A stretch of 64,000 nt of DNA, from the NCBI RefSeq assembly GCF_000961885.1, contig NZ_JZKH01000041.1:1-64000 (forward strand), given 5' to 3'. The notes under the pieces were generated by a model. That model did no database searches. It had not been told where the DNA came from and saw nothing but the letters and a program-made list of their open reading frames with translations. Shown piece by piece: positions 53,867 to 62,444 of this stretch (position 1 is the stretch's first letter; every line of letters begins with the position of its first letter). The DNA is from Streptomyces rubellomurinus. Its GTDB lineage: Bacteria; Actinomycetota; Actinomycetes; Streptomycetales; Streptomycetaceae. The position numbers and the translations under genes were made by a program.

Positions 53867-54739
53867 ACCACCTTCAACGACGGTTCTCCGCTGATCTCCG
53901 CGGCCGAGTTGGCGCGGGCGCTCGGCTCGGCCCGCCCGCCGGTGCTGCTGGACGTGCGCTACCAGCTGGTCGGTGCCGTGCCGGGCGGCCCGACCGCCGC
54001 CGAGGAGTACGCCGCCGGGCACCTGCCCGGTGCCCACTTCGTCGAGCTGGACCGGGACCTCGCGGCCCCGCCCGGTGCCCCCGGCCGGGGCGGGCGGCAT
54101 CCGCTGCCGGATCCGGAGGAGTTCGGCGCGGCGATGCGCCGCTTCGGGGTGAGCGGCGACCGCCCGGTCGTGGTGTACGACGGCGCGGCCTCGATGGCGG
54201 CGGCTCGCGCGTGGTGGCTGCTGCGCTGGGCGGGGCACCGGGACGTCCGGGTGCTGGACGGCGGCTTCGCGGCCTGGCGGGCGGCGGGCCTGCCGGTGAC
54301 GGCCGAACTGCCGGAGCCGGCCGAGGGCGACTTCAAGCCGGTGCCGGGGCAGCTGCCCACGGTGGACGCGGACGGCGCCGCGGCCTGGGCCCGCGCCGGT
54401 CTGCTGCTGGACGCGCGGTCGGGCGAGCGCTACCGGGGCGAGACGGAGCCGGTGGATCCGAAGGCCGGGCACATCCCGGGCGCGGTGTCGGCGCCGACCG
54501 CCGAGAACGTGGGCCCGGACGGGCGGTTCCGGCCGGCCGTCGAGCTGGCGGCCCGGTTCCGCGCGCTGGGCGCGGGGGAGCGGGAGACGGCGGTGTACTG
54601 CGGTTCGGGCGTGACGGCGGCGCACCAGATCCTGGCGCTGGAGGCGGCGGGCCTGTCCGCCACCCTGTACCCGGGCTCGTGGAGCGAGTGGTCGAGCGAC
54701 GAGAGCCGCCCGGTGGCGGTGACGGAGCAGCCGGGCTGA
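53864..54739 (+). CDS. Sulfurtransferase with two rhodanese domains
   Basis: Product of 291 residues. The N-terminal rhodanese domain (VLLDVRYQLVGAVPGGPTAAEEYAAGHLPGAHFVELDRDLA) is the inactive structural copy and the C-terminal domain carries the active-site Cys246 in YCGSGVTAAHQILALEAAG, the CGSGVT loop shared by thiosulfate and mercaptopyruvate sulfurtransferases. It transfers a sulfane sulfur to cyanide or other acceptors in the cytoplasm. ATG 53864 is preferred over ATG 53855 because it fits a leaderless start. It is divergent from the VOC gene and convergent with sepH. Confidence 0.92.
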   Translation: MTTFNDGSPLISAAELARALGSARPPVLLDVRYQLVGAVPGGPTAAEEYAAGHLPGAHFVELDRDLAAPPGAPGRGGRHPLPDPEEFGAAMRRFGVSGDRPVVVYDGAASMAAARAWWLLRWAGHRDVRVLDGGFAAWRAAGLPVTAELPEPAEGDFKPVPGQLPTVDADGAAAWARAGLLLDARSGERYRGETEPVDPKAGHIPGAVSAPTAENVGPDGRFRPAVELAARFRALGAGERETAVYCGSGVTAAHQILALEAAGLSATLYPGSWSEWSSDESRPVAVTEQPG

Positions 54740-54742
54740 CCC

Positions 54743-54790
54743 CGGGACCGGTGAACGTCGGGACGGGTGAACGGCGGGACCGGTGAACGG
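54743..54790. repeat. Three tandem copies of a 16-bp unit
   Basis: CGGGACCGGTGAACGT (54743-54758), CGGGACGGGTGAACGG (54759-54774) and CGGGACCGGTGAACGG (54775-54790) differ by one or two bases. They follow the rhodanese stop and the third copy merges into the left arm of the terminator. Confidence 0.9.
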
Positions 54791-54833
54791 TGAAGGGGCG
54801 GGAAGCCGATGGCCTCCCGCCCCTTCACCGTTC
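54785..54833. terminator. Bidirectional terminator between rhodanese and sepH
   Basis: Perfect 19-base arms (54785-54803 and 54815-54833) around an 11-base centre, between convergent genes ending at 54739 and 54840. Confidence 0.88.
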
Positions 54834-54839
54834 GTCCTG

Positions 54840-55889
54840 CTACTCCTGCTTCTTGCGCCGGCTGCCGAAGACGATCTCGTCCCAGCTGGGCACGGTGGCC
54901 CGCCGGCCGGGCCGGACGCCGTCCGCCTCGGCCTGCCGGTCGGTGGTGCCGACCAGTCGCTCGCGGTGCGGGGCGACGGCGCGCGGCATCAGGATGTCGG
55001 CGTAGGCCGAGCCCGCGCCGACCGCCGGGGCGGCGGCCGCCGCGGCCGGTTCCTCGTTCTCCTCGGCGACCTCGGCGGGCACCGGTTCGATCGGGGTGGG
55101 GCCGCCGACCGCGAGGTCGCCGCGGAAGGCGGGCACGACGTCGAGCAGGCTGGTCAGCGAGTCCCGGGACTCGGCGGTGGCCTCGCGCGACTCGCGGACC
55201 TCGCGGGCCGACATGATGCGGTCGGCGGAGGGCCGGTCGATCATCGGGCGGGGCGGCCGGTCCTGGGGGAGCCGGGCGATCCGCGGGATGAACGGGAAGA
55301 CCGATTCCTCCTCGCGCTCGACGTTCTCGCCGATCAGCGCGCGGGCCTCGTCGTCGTTGGGCTGGACCAGGCGGCGGGGCGGGTCGTACGTCCAGGAGGC
55401 GCTGCGGCCCTCGCCGTCGGCACGGTAGGAGAGGATGACCTCCCAGGTGCCGTCGTCGCGCCGCCAGGAGTCCCAGCGTTCGGTGTCCTTCTCGGCGCCG
55501 CGCAGCGCGAGCCGCTCGGCGACGGCCTCGCCGAGCTGCGGCCCGGTGGTCTCGCCGCCCCGGCGGATGGCGGTCTTGCGGGCGCGCTCGGCCATGAAGG
55601 CGCGCTCGGCGAGGACCGGGCCTTCGAAGCGGCGGACCCGGTCGACCGAGATGCCGGCGGCCTGGGCGACCTCCTCGGCGGAGGCACCGGCTCGTATCCG
55701 GGCCTGGATGTCCCGGGGGCGCAGGTGGCTCTCGACCTCGATCTCGATCTGGCCGAGGCGCGGCCGGTCGCCGCGGATGGCGGCGCGCAGCCGCTCGTCG
55801 ATGGGGAGGGTGTACTCCGTGCTGTCGGCAGCCTTGAGCACCAGCCGTGTCCCGTCGTTGCTGACGGCCACAACCCGCAGTTCGGGCAC
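54840..55889 (-). CDS. sepH: Cell division protein SepH
   Basis: Product of 349 residues. SepH is an actinobacterial FtsZ-binding protein that promotes Z-ring assembly in Streptomyces. The N-terminal DUF3071 domain begins MPELRVVAVSNDGTRLVLKAADSTEYTLPIDERLRAAIRGD and includes a helix-turn-helix-like segment, RDIQARIRAGASAEEVAQAAGISVDRVRRFEGPVLAERAFMAERAR. The central and C-terminal parts are Arg/Ala/Glu-rich and probably flexible, ending with a basic tail SWDEIVFGSRRKKQE that is conserved in the family as I recall. GTG 55889 has GGGAGG 5 bases upstream; the longer frame is rejected. It is divergent from a membrane protein gene across a 551-base gap. Confidence 0.95.
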   Translation of the reverse strand: MPELRVVAVSNDGTRLVLKAADSTEYTLPIDERLRAAIRGDRPRLGQIEIEVESHLRPRDIQARIRAGASAEEVAQAAGISVDRVRRFEGPVLAERAFMAERARKTAIRRGGETTGPQLGEAVAERLALRGAEKDTERWDSWRRDDGTWEVILSYRADGEGRSASWTYDPPRRLVQPNDDEARALIGENVEREEESVFPFIPRIARLPQDRPPRPMIDRPSADRIMSAREVRESREATAESRDSLTSLLDVVPAFRGDLAVGGPTPIEPVPAEVAEENEEPAAAAAAPAVGAGSAYADILMPRAVAPHRERLVGTTDRQAEADGVRPGRRATVPSWDEIVFGSRRKKQE

Positions 55890-56440
55890 GGTTACCTCCC
55901 GGGTGGTGCCTGCCGACGTCACCTGCGTCGCTGCTCCCGTACTGAGTGTGGCCTGCCCGTTGGCGACTGGCCACAACCTTGCTGAGTTCCCCGGCGTGTC
56001 GGGCTCACGCCCGCGCATGCCGCTGTGGCACGGTTGCCTTTTTGCCACGTCATCCGTCGACGTCGCGCCTGGGTGTCCCGGCCGTCCTCGCACACGGAGT
56101 GTTCGCGACGATCCGGGACCGGCGTCGCCGTGCGTGCCTGTTCCGTGGCTCTTCGTCAAGCTGCCGGTGTAGGCGCAGTCGACAAGTCGATCCAAGGCTC
56201 AGGCCTTACGAACAGTACTCCATTCGTGGCATCCGGAGGGGCGGCTCGCCGCTCAAGTCTCCCGCGATTCACGGGAATCTCAAGAGCGCGCGCCTTCGGT
56301 GGCGTACCACCGGCGGATGAACGGTGATCATCTTCACACAATCCGGAGGCGGAGAACCGCATTTTCGCCCCTTGTGTCCTTCTTTGGGCAAGATGGAGTG
56401 ACTTGTTCGAAGGGACAGTCGTACGGACCGAGGGATGTTG
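55890..56440. other. Divergent promoter region of sepH and a membrane protein gene
   Basis: A 551-base gap without a credible gene. GTGGCA (56025-56030) and TGCCAC (56043-56048) form an inverted repeat with a 12-base spacer 136 bases before sepH, a possible regulator site. TCCCG/CGGGA (about 56260-56277) and GGTGG/CCACC (56299-56312) are short hairpins. The last 130 bases before the membrane protein are AT-richer and likely hold its promoter. Confidence 0.4.
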
Positions 56441-57292
56441 ATGCCGGAGCGGAGCCCCGCCGAGGAGGGCGGCAAGGACGAGCGCAAGCGGATCGATCTG
56501 AGTGTGGCTCAGGTCGCGGCGAGCGCGTTGGCCGCGGTGGTGGGGGCGGTGCTGGCCTCCGAACTCGGGGTGTACGGCACGATCATGGGCGCCGCGGTGG
56601 TGAGCGTCGGGGCGACCACCGGCGGCGCGGTGTTCCAGCACCTGTTCCGGCGGACCGGCGAGCAGCTGCGCGACGCGGTGGACCGGGGGCCGAACCAGAC
56701 CGCGAACACGCTGCGCCAGGTGCCGGCCGAGCCCGAGGTGCCACCGGCGATCTCGGCGGAGTGGAACGAGCCGCAGGTGGTGCGGGCCCGGCGGCGGTGG
56801 ACGTGGAAGTCCTACGCCGCGGTGTCCGGCCTGGTGTTCGTGCTGGCGATGGTGCCGATCACGGCGTTCGAACTGGCCACCGGGCAGCCGGTGTCCGCGA
56901 CGGTGAAGGGCGAGTCCGGGAACGGGACGTCCTTCGGCGGCACGGTGACGCCCAGGTCCTCGACCCCGCAGGACGCCCCGGCCGAGCGGCCGTCCTCCCC
57001 CGGGGGCGGCGGGCGCGGCCCGGCGGACGCGCCGTCCGGCGGCGCCTCGGCCCCGGCGAGCCCGCGGCCGGGCCGGGAGCCGAGCGGCACCCCGAGCACC
57101 GACCCCGGCGGGTCGCCCACGGCGAGCCCGAACCCGAACCCGAACCCGAGCCCGAGCGCGTCGCCGTCCGCCGGCGCCTCCCCGTCCGCGGGCGGCGGGA
57201 AGCCCACCGGCGAGGCCACCCCGCAGCCGCCCGTGCCGTCCGGTGCGCCGGCGGACCGGACGGTGGCGCCGGCGCCGACCGCCGCGTCCTGA
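56441..57292 (+). CDS. Membrane-anchored protein with Pro/Ser-rich extracellular tail
   Basis: Product of 283 residues. ATG 56441 is chosen because AGGG at 56431-56434 is 6 bases upstream; ATG 56435 would overlap that site. Two hydrophobic segments are seen: about residues 20-60 (VAQVAASALAAVVGAVLASELGVYGTIMGAAVVSVGATTGGAVF) and 120-140 (AAVSGLVFVLAMVPITAFELA). The remaining 140 residues are Pro/Ser/Gly/Ala rich, with a PNPNPNPSPS run from a CCCGAA/CCCGAG hexamer repeat at 57127-57156, typical of a disordered wall-spanning or surface tail. I do not recognise a functional family. The gene converges on the aldonolactone oxidase gene with no gap. Confidence 0.8.
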   Translation: MPERSPAEEGGKDERKRIDLSVAQVAASALAAVVGAVLASELGVYGTIMGAAVVSVGATTGGAVFQHLFRRTGEQLRDAVDRGPNQTANTLRQVPAEPEVPPAISAEWNEPQVVRARRRWTWKSYAAVSGLVFVLAMVPITAFELATGQPVSATVKGESGNGTSFGGTVTPRSSTPQDAPAERPSSPGGGGRGPADAPSGGASAPASPRPGREPSGTPSTDPGGSPTASPNPNPNPSPSASPSAGASPSAGGGKPTGEATPQPPVPSGAPADRTVAPAPTAAS

Positions 57293-58615
57293 CTACTCGC
57301 CGAGGACGCGGCGCAGGTGGTCGTTGCCGAAGACGCGCCGCGGGTCGACCTCGTCGCGCAGGGCGGTGAAGTCGGCGAAGTGCGGGTAGACGCCGGCCAG
57401 GTACTCGGCGTCGCGGGTGTGCAGCTTGCCCCAGTGCGGGCGGCCCTGGTGGGCGGTCATCAGCTGTTCGACGCCGGTGAAGTAGCCCTGGTCGGCGGTG
57501 CCCCGGTAGAGGTGGACGGCGATGTAGGCGGTGTCCCGGCCGGAGGCGGTGGACAGCCACAGGTCGTCGGCGGGGGCGAAGCGCACCTCGACGGGGAAGC
57601 TGACCTTCCAGCGGGAGCGTTCGACCAGGGCCTTCAGTTCGCGCAGCACCTCGGCGACGGCGGCGCGCGGGACGGCGTACTCCATCTCCACGAAGCGGAC
57701 CTTGCGCGGGCTGGTGAACACCTTGTACGCGGTGTCGGTGAAGCTGCGCTCGGACCAGGCGCGGCTGGCCAGCCCGGCGATGGTCGGGATGGAGCCGGGG
57801 AAGCGGCGGCCGACCCGGCAGGCGCCCTCCCAGACGGTGTTGGAGAGGAAGTCGTCCTCCAGCCACTCCTTGAACCGGGGCAGCGGGGCGGCCGGGCCCT
57901 GGCTGCGGTTGTTGCGCTTGGTGGAGCAGCGGTCGGTGTGCGGGAACCAGTAGAACTCGAAGTGCTCGTTGACGGCGGTGAGGTCGTCGAGGCGCTCCAG
58001 CACCTCGTCGAAGGCCATCGGCTGCTCGTGCGCGGTGAGCAGGAAGGCCGGTTCGACGGCGAGGGTGAGCGCGGTGATCACGCCGAGGGCGCCGAGGCCG
58101 AGCCGGGCGCCCTGGAAGAGCCGGGGGTGCTCGGTGGGGGAGCAGGTCCGGACGGTGCCGTCGGCGAGGACGATCTCCAGGGCGCGGATCTGGGCGGCGA
58201 GCGAGCCGGAGTCGCGGCCGGTGCCGTGGGTGCCGGTGCTGGTGGCGCCGGCCACGGTCTGGACCTCGATGTCGCCCATGTTGGTGAGGGACAGGCCCTC
58301 GGCGGCGAGCAGCCGGTTGAGGCGGTGCAGCGGGAGGCCGGACTCGACGGTGACGGTGCCGGCCGCGCGGTCGATCCCGCGGACGGCGGTGAGCGCGTGG
58401 GGCCGCAGCAGCAGGCCGTCGCCGGGGGAGGCGATGGCGGTGAAGGAGTGTCCGGAGCCGGCGGCCTTGACGGTGCGGCCCTGGTCGGCGGCGCGCAGGA
58501 TCTCCTTGGCGAGCTCCTGCGGGGTGCCGGGGGTGGCCGTCCGGGTGGGGCGGGCGCTCTGGTTGCCGGCCCAGTTGGTCCAGCGGGTGGGGGTCGCGGT
58601 GCTGGCCTGGGGCAT
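57293..58615 (-). CDS. FAD-linked aldonolactone oxidase (D-arabinono-1,4-lactone oxidase type)
   Basis: Product of 440 residues. The PCMH-type FAD domain is at about residues 20-200, with VKAAGSGHSFTAIASPGDGLLL (the Gly-His-Ser motif near the flavin) and GDIEVQTVAGATSTGTHGTGRDSGSLA. The C-terminal ALO domain includes FEFYWFPHTDRCSTKRNN and ends with GRPHWGKLHTRDAEYL, the HWGK motif of aldonolactone and alditol oxidases. It oxidises a sugar lactone or polyol with O2, making H2O2. ATG 58615 has GGAGGAGG 7 bases upstream. The gene follows an MFS gene on the same strand after 87 bases that contain nested palindromes, so it probably has its own control. Confidence 0.9.
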   Translation of the reverse strand: MPQASTATPTRWTNWAGNQSARPTRTATPGTPQELAKEILRAADQGRTVKAAGSGHSFTAIASPGDGLLLRPHALTAVRGIDRAAGTVTVESGLPLHRLNRLLAAEGLSLTNMGDIEVQTVAGATSTGTHGTGRDSGSLAAQIRALEIVLADGTVRTCSPTEHPRLFQGARLGLGALGVITALTLAVEPAFLLTAHEQPMAFDEVLERLDDLTAVNEHFEFYWFPHTDRCSTKRNNRSQGPAAPLPRFKEWLEDDFLSNTVWEGACRVGRRFPGSIPTIAGLASRAWSERSFTDTAYKVFTSPRKVRFVEMEYAVPRAAVAEVLRELKALVERSRWKVSFPVEVRFAPADDLWLSTASGRDTAYIAVHLYRGTADQGYFTGVEQLMTAHQGRPHWGKLHTRDAEYLAGVYPHFADFTALRDEVDPRRVFGNDHLRRVLGE

Positions 58616-58650
58616 GGCGCTGCCTCCTCCGTCGTGGGGCGGCGGCACGC

Positions 58651-58688
58651 CGCCCTACCCATGGGTAGGTGGGCCCACGGGTAGGGCG
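58651..58688. promoter_or_regulatory. Nested palindromes upstream of the aldonolactone oxidase gene
   Basis: CGCCCTACCC (58651-58660) pairs with GGGTAGGGCG (58679-58688). Within and overlapping it are two shorter perfect palindromes, CCTACCCATGGGTAGG (58654-58669) and GTGGGCCCAC (58669-58678). The site lies 36 bases before the oxidase ATG and 15 bases past the MFS stop, so it could be an operator, a terminator, or both. Confidence 0.55.
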
Positions 58689-58702
58689 AGAGATTAGTCA
58701 GC

Positions 58703-59959
58703 TCACCGTTCGGCGTCTACGGGTTGTGCCCCGGGGGCGTCCGCCCCCTGGTCGGTGAGCCCGGCGCGCAGCCGGCCGAGGCCGGCGAGGGCGGCGAGCA
58801 CGCCGAGGACGCCGGCGGTGAGCGGCACCCAGTAGCCGGCGGCGGCGCCGGAGGCGTCGACCACCCAGCCGGCGGCGGAGGAGCCGACGGCGACGCCGAG
58901 GGCGAGCCCGGTGGTGGTCCAGGTCATGCCCTCGGTCAGCTGGGCGGCCGGGACGAGCCGTTCGACCAGCGCCATCGCGCTGATCAGGGTGGGGGATATG
59001 GCGATGCCGGCGACCAGCAGCGCGGCGCCGACCGCGACCAGCCCGCCGATGCCGTGCACCGCGTGGGCGACCAGGACCAGCGGCACCATGCTGACCGCCA
59101 TGAACACCACGCCGCCGAAGAAGCGCACGGCGAGCGAGCCGGTGAGCTTGAGGGTGCCGTAGACGACGCCGGCCAGGCAGGAGCCGAGCGCCCAGAGGGC
59201 CAGGACCACGCTGGAGATCGACTTGTGCCCCTGGGCCTCGGCGAAGGCGACGGTGACGACCTCGACCGAGCCGAAGATCGCGCCGGTGGCGACGAAGGTC
59301 AGGATCAGCACCTGGAGGCCGCGGTTGAGGATGACCGAGCCGCCCTCGTGCCGGGCGGCCGGGTGGACGGGCGGCTCGGTGGAGCGCTGCCCGGCGAACA
59401 GCAGCACGCCGAGGGCGAGGAAGATCCCGGCGAGCAGCACGCCGGCCTCGGGGAAGACGGAGGTGGCCAGGCCGATGGAGAGGATCGGGCCGACGATGAA
59501 GCAGACCTCGTCGACGACGGCCTCGAAGGAGTAGGCGGTGTGCAGCCGGTCGGCGTCGTCGCGGTAGAGGTGGGCCCAGCGGGCGCGGACCATGGCACCG
59601 GTGCTGGGCATGACGCCCATGCCGGCGGCGAAGACGAACAGCGTCCAGTCCGGGGCGTCCAGTCGGGCGCAGAGCAGCAGGCCGACCACGGAGGCGATGG
59701 TGAGCGCCATGGCGGGGACGATGATCCGGGCCTGCCCGTGCCGGTCGACCAGCCGGGAGACCTGCGGTCCGAGGACGGCGGCGGAGACGGCCAGGGTCGC
59801 GGAGACCAGGCCGGCGACCCCGTAGGAGCCGCGCAGCTGGGACAGCATGGTGACGATGCCGATCCCGGTCATGGAGATCGGCATCCGGGATATGAAGCCG
59901 GTGGAGGAGAACGCCAGGGTGCCGGGGGCGGCGAAGATCCGGCGGTAGCTGGAGAGCAC
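58703..59959 (-). CDS. MFS transporter
   Basis: Product of 418 residues with about 12 membrane helices. The start MLSSYRRIFAAPGTLAFSSTGFISRMPISMTGIGIVTML and the motif VSRLVDRHGQAR between helices 2 and 3 (motif A region) fit an actinobacterial MFS subfamily of unknown substrates. The GTG at 59959 has GGAG 7 bases upstream. It is divergent from ferrochelatase with a 135-base, locally AT-rich gap that includes the palindrome ACGTACGT. Export of a metabolite is likely; nothing shows which. Confidence 0.88.
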   Translation of the reverse strand: MLSSYRRIFAAPGTLAFSSTGFISRMPISMTGIGIVTMLSQLRGSYGVAGLVSATLAVSAAVLGPQVSRLVDRHGQARIIVPAMALTIASVVGLLLCARLDAPDWTLFVFAAGMGVMPSTGAMVRARWAHLYRDDADRLHTAYSFEAVVDEVCFIVGPILSIGLATSVFPEAGVLLAGIFLALGVLLFAGQRSTEPPVHPAARHEGGSVILNRGLQVLILTFVATGAIFGSVEVVTVAFAEAQGHKSISSVVLALWALGSCLAGVVYGTLKLTGSLAVRFFGGVVFMAVSMVPLVLVAHAVHGIGGLVAVGAALLVAGIAISPTLISAMALVERLVPAAQLTEGMTWTTTGLALGVAVGSSAAGWVVDASGAAAGYWVPLTAGVLGVLAALAGLGRLRAGLTDQGADAPGAQPVDAER

Positions 59960-60008
59960 GGGGGAGCTCCGGACGGGGAGGGTAAGGAACGATGCTGGTA
60001 AAGACAGC

Positions 60009-60034
60009 TTACGTACGTTGGCAAACAGTATTTT
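60009..60034. promoter_or_regulatory. AT-rich palindrome in the MFS / ferrochelatase gap
   Basis: ACGTACGT at 60011-60018 is a perfect palindrome inside TTACGTACGTTGG and is followed by TATTTT at 60029-60034, a possible -10 for the ferrochelatase gene. The segment stands out as AT-rich. Possible operator; low certainty. Confidence 0.35.
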
Positions 60035-60094
60035 CCGGACAGCCCGCGCGGTCCCGGCGACGGCGCCCGGCCCCTCAGTGGCAGGATCGGTGCC

Positions 60095-61252
60095 ATGTCC
60101 GACGCGCGCAAACCCTCACCGTCCGGCGCCGCTCCCGCTGCGACACGGCCGTACGACGCCCTGCTGCTGCTCTCCTTCGGCGGGCCCGAGGCCCCCGAGG
60201 GCGTCGTCCCGTTCCTGGAGAACGTCACCCGGGGCCGGGGCATCCCCAAGGAGCGGCTGAAGGAGGTCGGCCGGCACTACTTCCTGTTCGGCGGGGTCAG
60301 CCCGATCAACGAGCAGAACCGCGAGCTGCTCGCCGCGCTGCGCAAGGACTTCGCCGAGCACGGGCTGGACCTGCCGGTGTACTGGGGCAACCGGAACTGG
60401 GCCCCCTACCTGGTGGACGCCCTGCGGGAGATGGCCGCGGACGGCCACCGCCGGATCGCCGTGCTCGCCACCAGCGCCTACGCCGGCTACTCGGGCTGCC
60501 GCCAGTACCGGGAGAACCTGGCCGACGCGCTGGCCGCGCTCGCCGAGGAGGGCGGGCCGGCGCTCACCGTCGACAAGCTGCGGCACTTCTACAACCACCC
60601 CGGCTTCGTCGAGCCGATGATCGACGCCACCCTGGCCGCCCTGGACGAGCTGCCCGAGGCCGTCCGCCCCGGCGCCCGGATCGCCTTCACCACCCACTCC
60701 ATCCCGGAGGCGATGGCCGAGGCCTCCGGCGCCCCGGACGACCCGGCCCGCGGCCGCCCCGGCGGCGCGTACGTCGCCCAGCACCTGGACGTGGCCCGGC
60801 TCATCGCCGCGGCCGTCGCCGAGCGCACCGGCGTCGCCGACCGGCCGTGGGAGCTGGTGTACCAGAGCCGCAGCGGCGCCCCGCACATCCCGTGGCTGGA
60901 ACCCGACATCTGCGACCACCTGGCGGCGCGGCACGCCGAGGGCGCGCCCGCCGTGGTGATGGTCCCGATCGGCTTCGTCTCGGACCACATGGAGGTCAAG
61001 TACGACCTCGACACCGAGGCCGTCGCCAAGGCCGCCGAACTCGGCCTGCCGGTGGCCCGCGCCGCCACCGTGGGCGCCGACCCGCGGTTCACCGCCGCGG
61101 TGCGCGAGCTCGTCCTGGAGCGGGCCGCCACCGAGCGCGGCGAGCGCGTGACCCGCTGCGCGCTGGGCGCCCTCGGCCCCAGCCACGACGTGTGCGCGGT
61201 GGCCTGCTGCCCCAACCCGCGCGCCCCGCGCCCGGCCGTCGCCGAGCGCTGA
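60095..61252 (+). CDS. hemH: Ferrochelatase (coproporphyrin III type)
   Basis: Product of 385 residues that inserts Fe2+ into the porphyrin ring late in haem synthesis; actinobacteria use the coproporphyrin-dependent route, so the enzyme is also named CpfC. Motifs: [28 protein letters not shown] at the start, [24 protein letters not shown] with the catalytic His, and [23 protein letters not shown]. Cys135 together with Cys367, Cys371 and Cys372 in [11 protein letters not shown] fit the [2Fe-2S] cluster found in actinobacterial ferrochelatases. ATG 60095 follows AGGA. The inositol monophosphatase gene starts 68 bases later and may be co-transcribed. Confidence 0.95.
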   Translation: MSDARKPSPSGAAPAATRPYDALLLLSFGGPEAPEGVVPFLENVTRGRGIPKERLKEVGRHYFLFGGVSPINEQNRELLAALRKDFAEHGLDLPVYWGNRNWAPYLVDALREMAADGHRRIAVLATSAYAGYSGCRQYRENLADALAALAEEGGPALTVDKLRHFYNHPGFVEPMIDATLAALDELPEAVRPGARIAFTTHSIPEAMAEASGAPDDPARGRPGGAYVAQHLDVARLIAAAVAERTGVADRPWELVYQSRSGAPHIPWLEPDICDHLAARHAEGAPAVVMVPIGFVSDHMEVKYDLDTEAVAKAAELGLPVARAATVGADPRFTAAVRELVLERAATERGERVTRCALGALGPSHDVCAVACCPNPRAPRPAVAER

Positions 61253-61319
61253 CACCCGCCCCGCCGTACCGTCCGCCGCACAGCACCGCACCGCACCGCC
61301 GCACCGGAGGAGAACCCCC

Positions 61320-62138
61320 GTGACCGCCCCCGCCCTGCCCGACGACCGGCTCCTCGACGACCTGCTGGACGTCGCCCTGGACGCGGCCCGGCAGGCCGGC
61401 GCCCTGCTGCGCGACGGCCGCCCCGCCGACCTCGGCGTGGCCGGCACCAAGAGCAGCCCGGTCGACGTGGTGACCGAGATGGACCTCGCCTCCGAGAAGC
61501 TCGTCCTGGAGCTGATCACCGAGCGCCGCCCCGAGGACGGCTACCTCGGCGAGGAGGGCGCCGAGCGGCCCGGCAGCAGCGGGGTGCGCTGGGTGGTCGA
61601 CCCGCTCGACGGAACGGTCAACTACCTGTACGGGCTGCCCTCCTGGGCGGTCAGCGTGGCCGCCGAGCTGGACGGCCGGGCGGTCGTCGGTGTGGTCTAC
61701 GCCCCGGCGCGCGAGGAGCTGTTCCACGCCGTCCTCGGCCGGGGCGCCCGGTTGAACGGCCGGCCGGTCTCCACCCGCCCGGCGCCGCCCTGGGGCCAGG
61801 CGCTGATCGGCACCGGCTTCAACTACGTGCAGTCGGTGCGGGTGCGCCAGGCCGAGGTGCTGCTGGCGCTGATGCCCGAGGTGCGGGACGTCCGCCGGGC
61901 CGGGGCCGCCGCCGTCGACCTGTGCGACGTCGCCGCCGGGCGGCTGGACGGCTACTACGAGCGCGGCCTCGCCCCCTGGGACCGCGCGGCCGGCTGCCTG
62001 ATCGCCACCGAGGCCGGTGCCCTGACCGGCGGCCGCCCCGGCCACGGCCCGGACGGCGACCTGACCGTGGCCGCCGCCCCGGGCGTGTACCAGCCGCTGC
62101 AGGAGCGGCTGGCCGCGCTGCGCGCCTGGGCGGACTGA
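61320..62138 (+). CDS. Inositol monophosphatase family protein
   Basis: Product of 272 residues. Mg2+-site motifs are complete: DVVTEMDLASEKLV, YLGEEGAERP, WVVDPLDGTVNYLYGLP and GLAPWDRAAGCLIATEAG, giving Glu, Asp, Asp and Asp ligands. It should remove phosphate from inositol-1-phosphate or a similar sugar phosphate; SuhB, IMPase and fructose-bisphosphatase relatives cannot be separated by eye. In actinobacteria inositol feeds mycothiol and phosphatidylinositol. GTG 61320 has GGAGGAG about 9 bases upstream. A hairpin follows the stop. Confidence 0.92.
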   Translation: MTAPALPDDRLLDDLLDVALDAARQAGALLRDGRPADLGVAGTKSSPVDVVTEMDLASEKLVLELITERRPEDGYLGEEGAERPGSSGVRWVVDPLDGTVNYLYGLPSWAVSVAAELDGRAVVGVVYAPAREELFHAVLGRGARLNGRPVSTRPAPPWGQALIGTGFNYVQSVRVRQAEVLLALMPEVRDVRRAGAAAVDLCDVAAGRLDGYYERGLAPWDRAAGCLIATEAGALTGGRPGHGPDGDLTVAAAPGVYQPLQERLAALRAWAD

Positions 62139-62175
62139 CCCGCCGCACCCGGGGGGGCGTCTGCGGCATGCGAAG

Positions 62176-62204
62176 AGCCCTGGCATACGGGGGGTGCCAG
62201 GGCT
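62176..62204 (+). terminator. Terminator after inositol monophosphatase
   Basis: AGCCCTGGCA (62176-62185) pairs perfectly with TGCCAGGGCT (62195-62204) around a 9-base loop. It lies between the convergent gene ends at 62138 and 62259. Confidence 0.8.
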
Positions 62205-62258
62205 TGGGGTTTCGCACGGCCCCCACAGGGCCGCAGGTGCCGGAGGACCGGCGTCGGG

Positions 62259-62444
62259 TCAGGCGGCGGTGCGGTGGCGCTCCAGCACGGTGTCCACACC
62301 GTGCTCGGCGGCCAGCCGGCGGAGGTCGTCCAGCTCGGACTGCTCCACCTCGGCGAGGAACTCGTCCCCGGCCTCGATCGCGCGGTGCAGGTCCTGCTCC
62401 GCGTTGGCTATGCGCTGCAGGATTCCGGCCTTGAAGGCGTCCAT
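62259..62444 (-). CDS. Small helical protein, 61 residues
   Basis: Product MDAFKAGILQRIANAEQDLH and on, a nearly all-helical, Glu/Arg-rich protein with heptad-like spacing, ending HGVDTVLERHRTAA. No family is recognised. ATG 62444 has AAGGGGG about 5 bases upstream, and codon third positions are G/C biased, so it is probably a real gene. The longer open frame to 62723 has no ribosome site. It is divergent from cutR across 444 bases. Confidence 0.7.
   Translation of the reverse strand: MDAFKAGILQRIANAEQDLHRAIEAGDEFLAEVEQSELDDLRRLAAEHGVDTVLERHRTAA

Noticed and set aside
21787..62204. CRISPR-like arrays suggested by many palindromes
   Set aside because: Each palindrome is a single, different hairpin at a gene end; there are no regularly spaced repeats with spacers.
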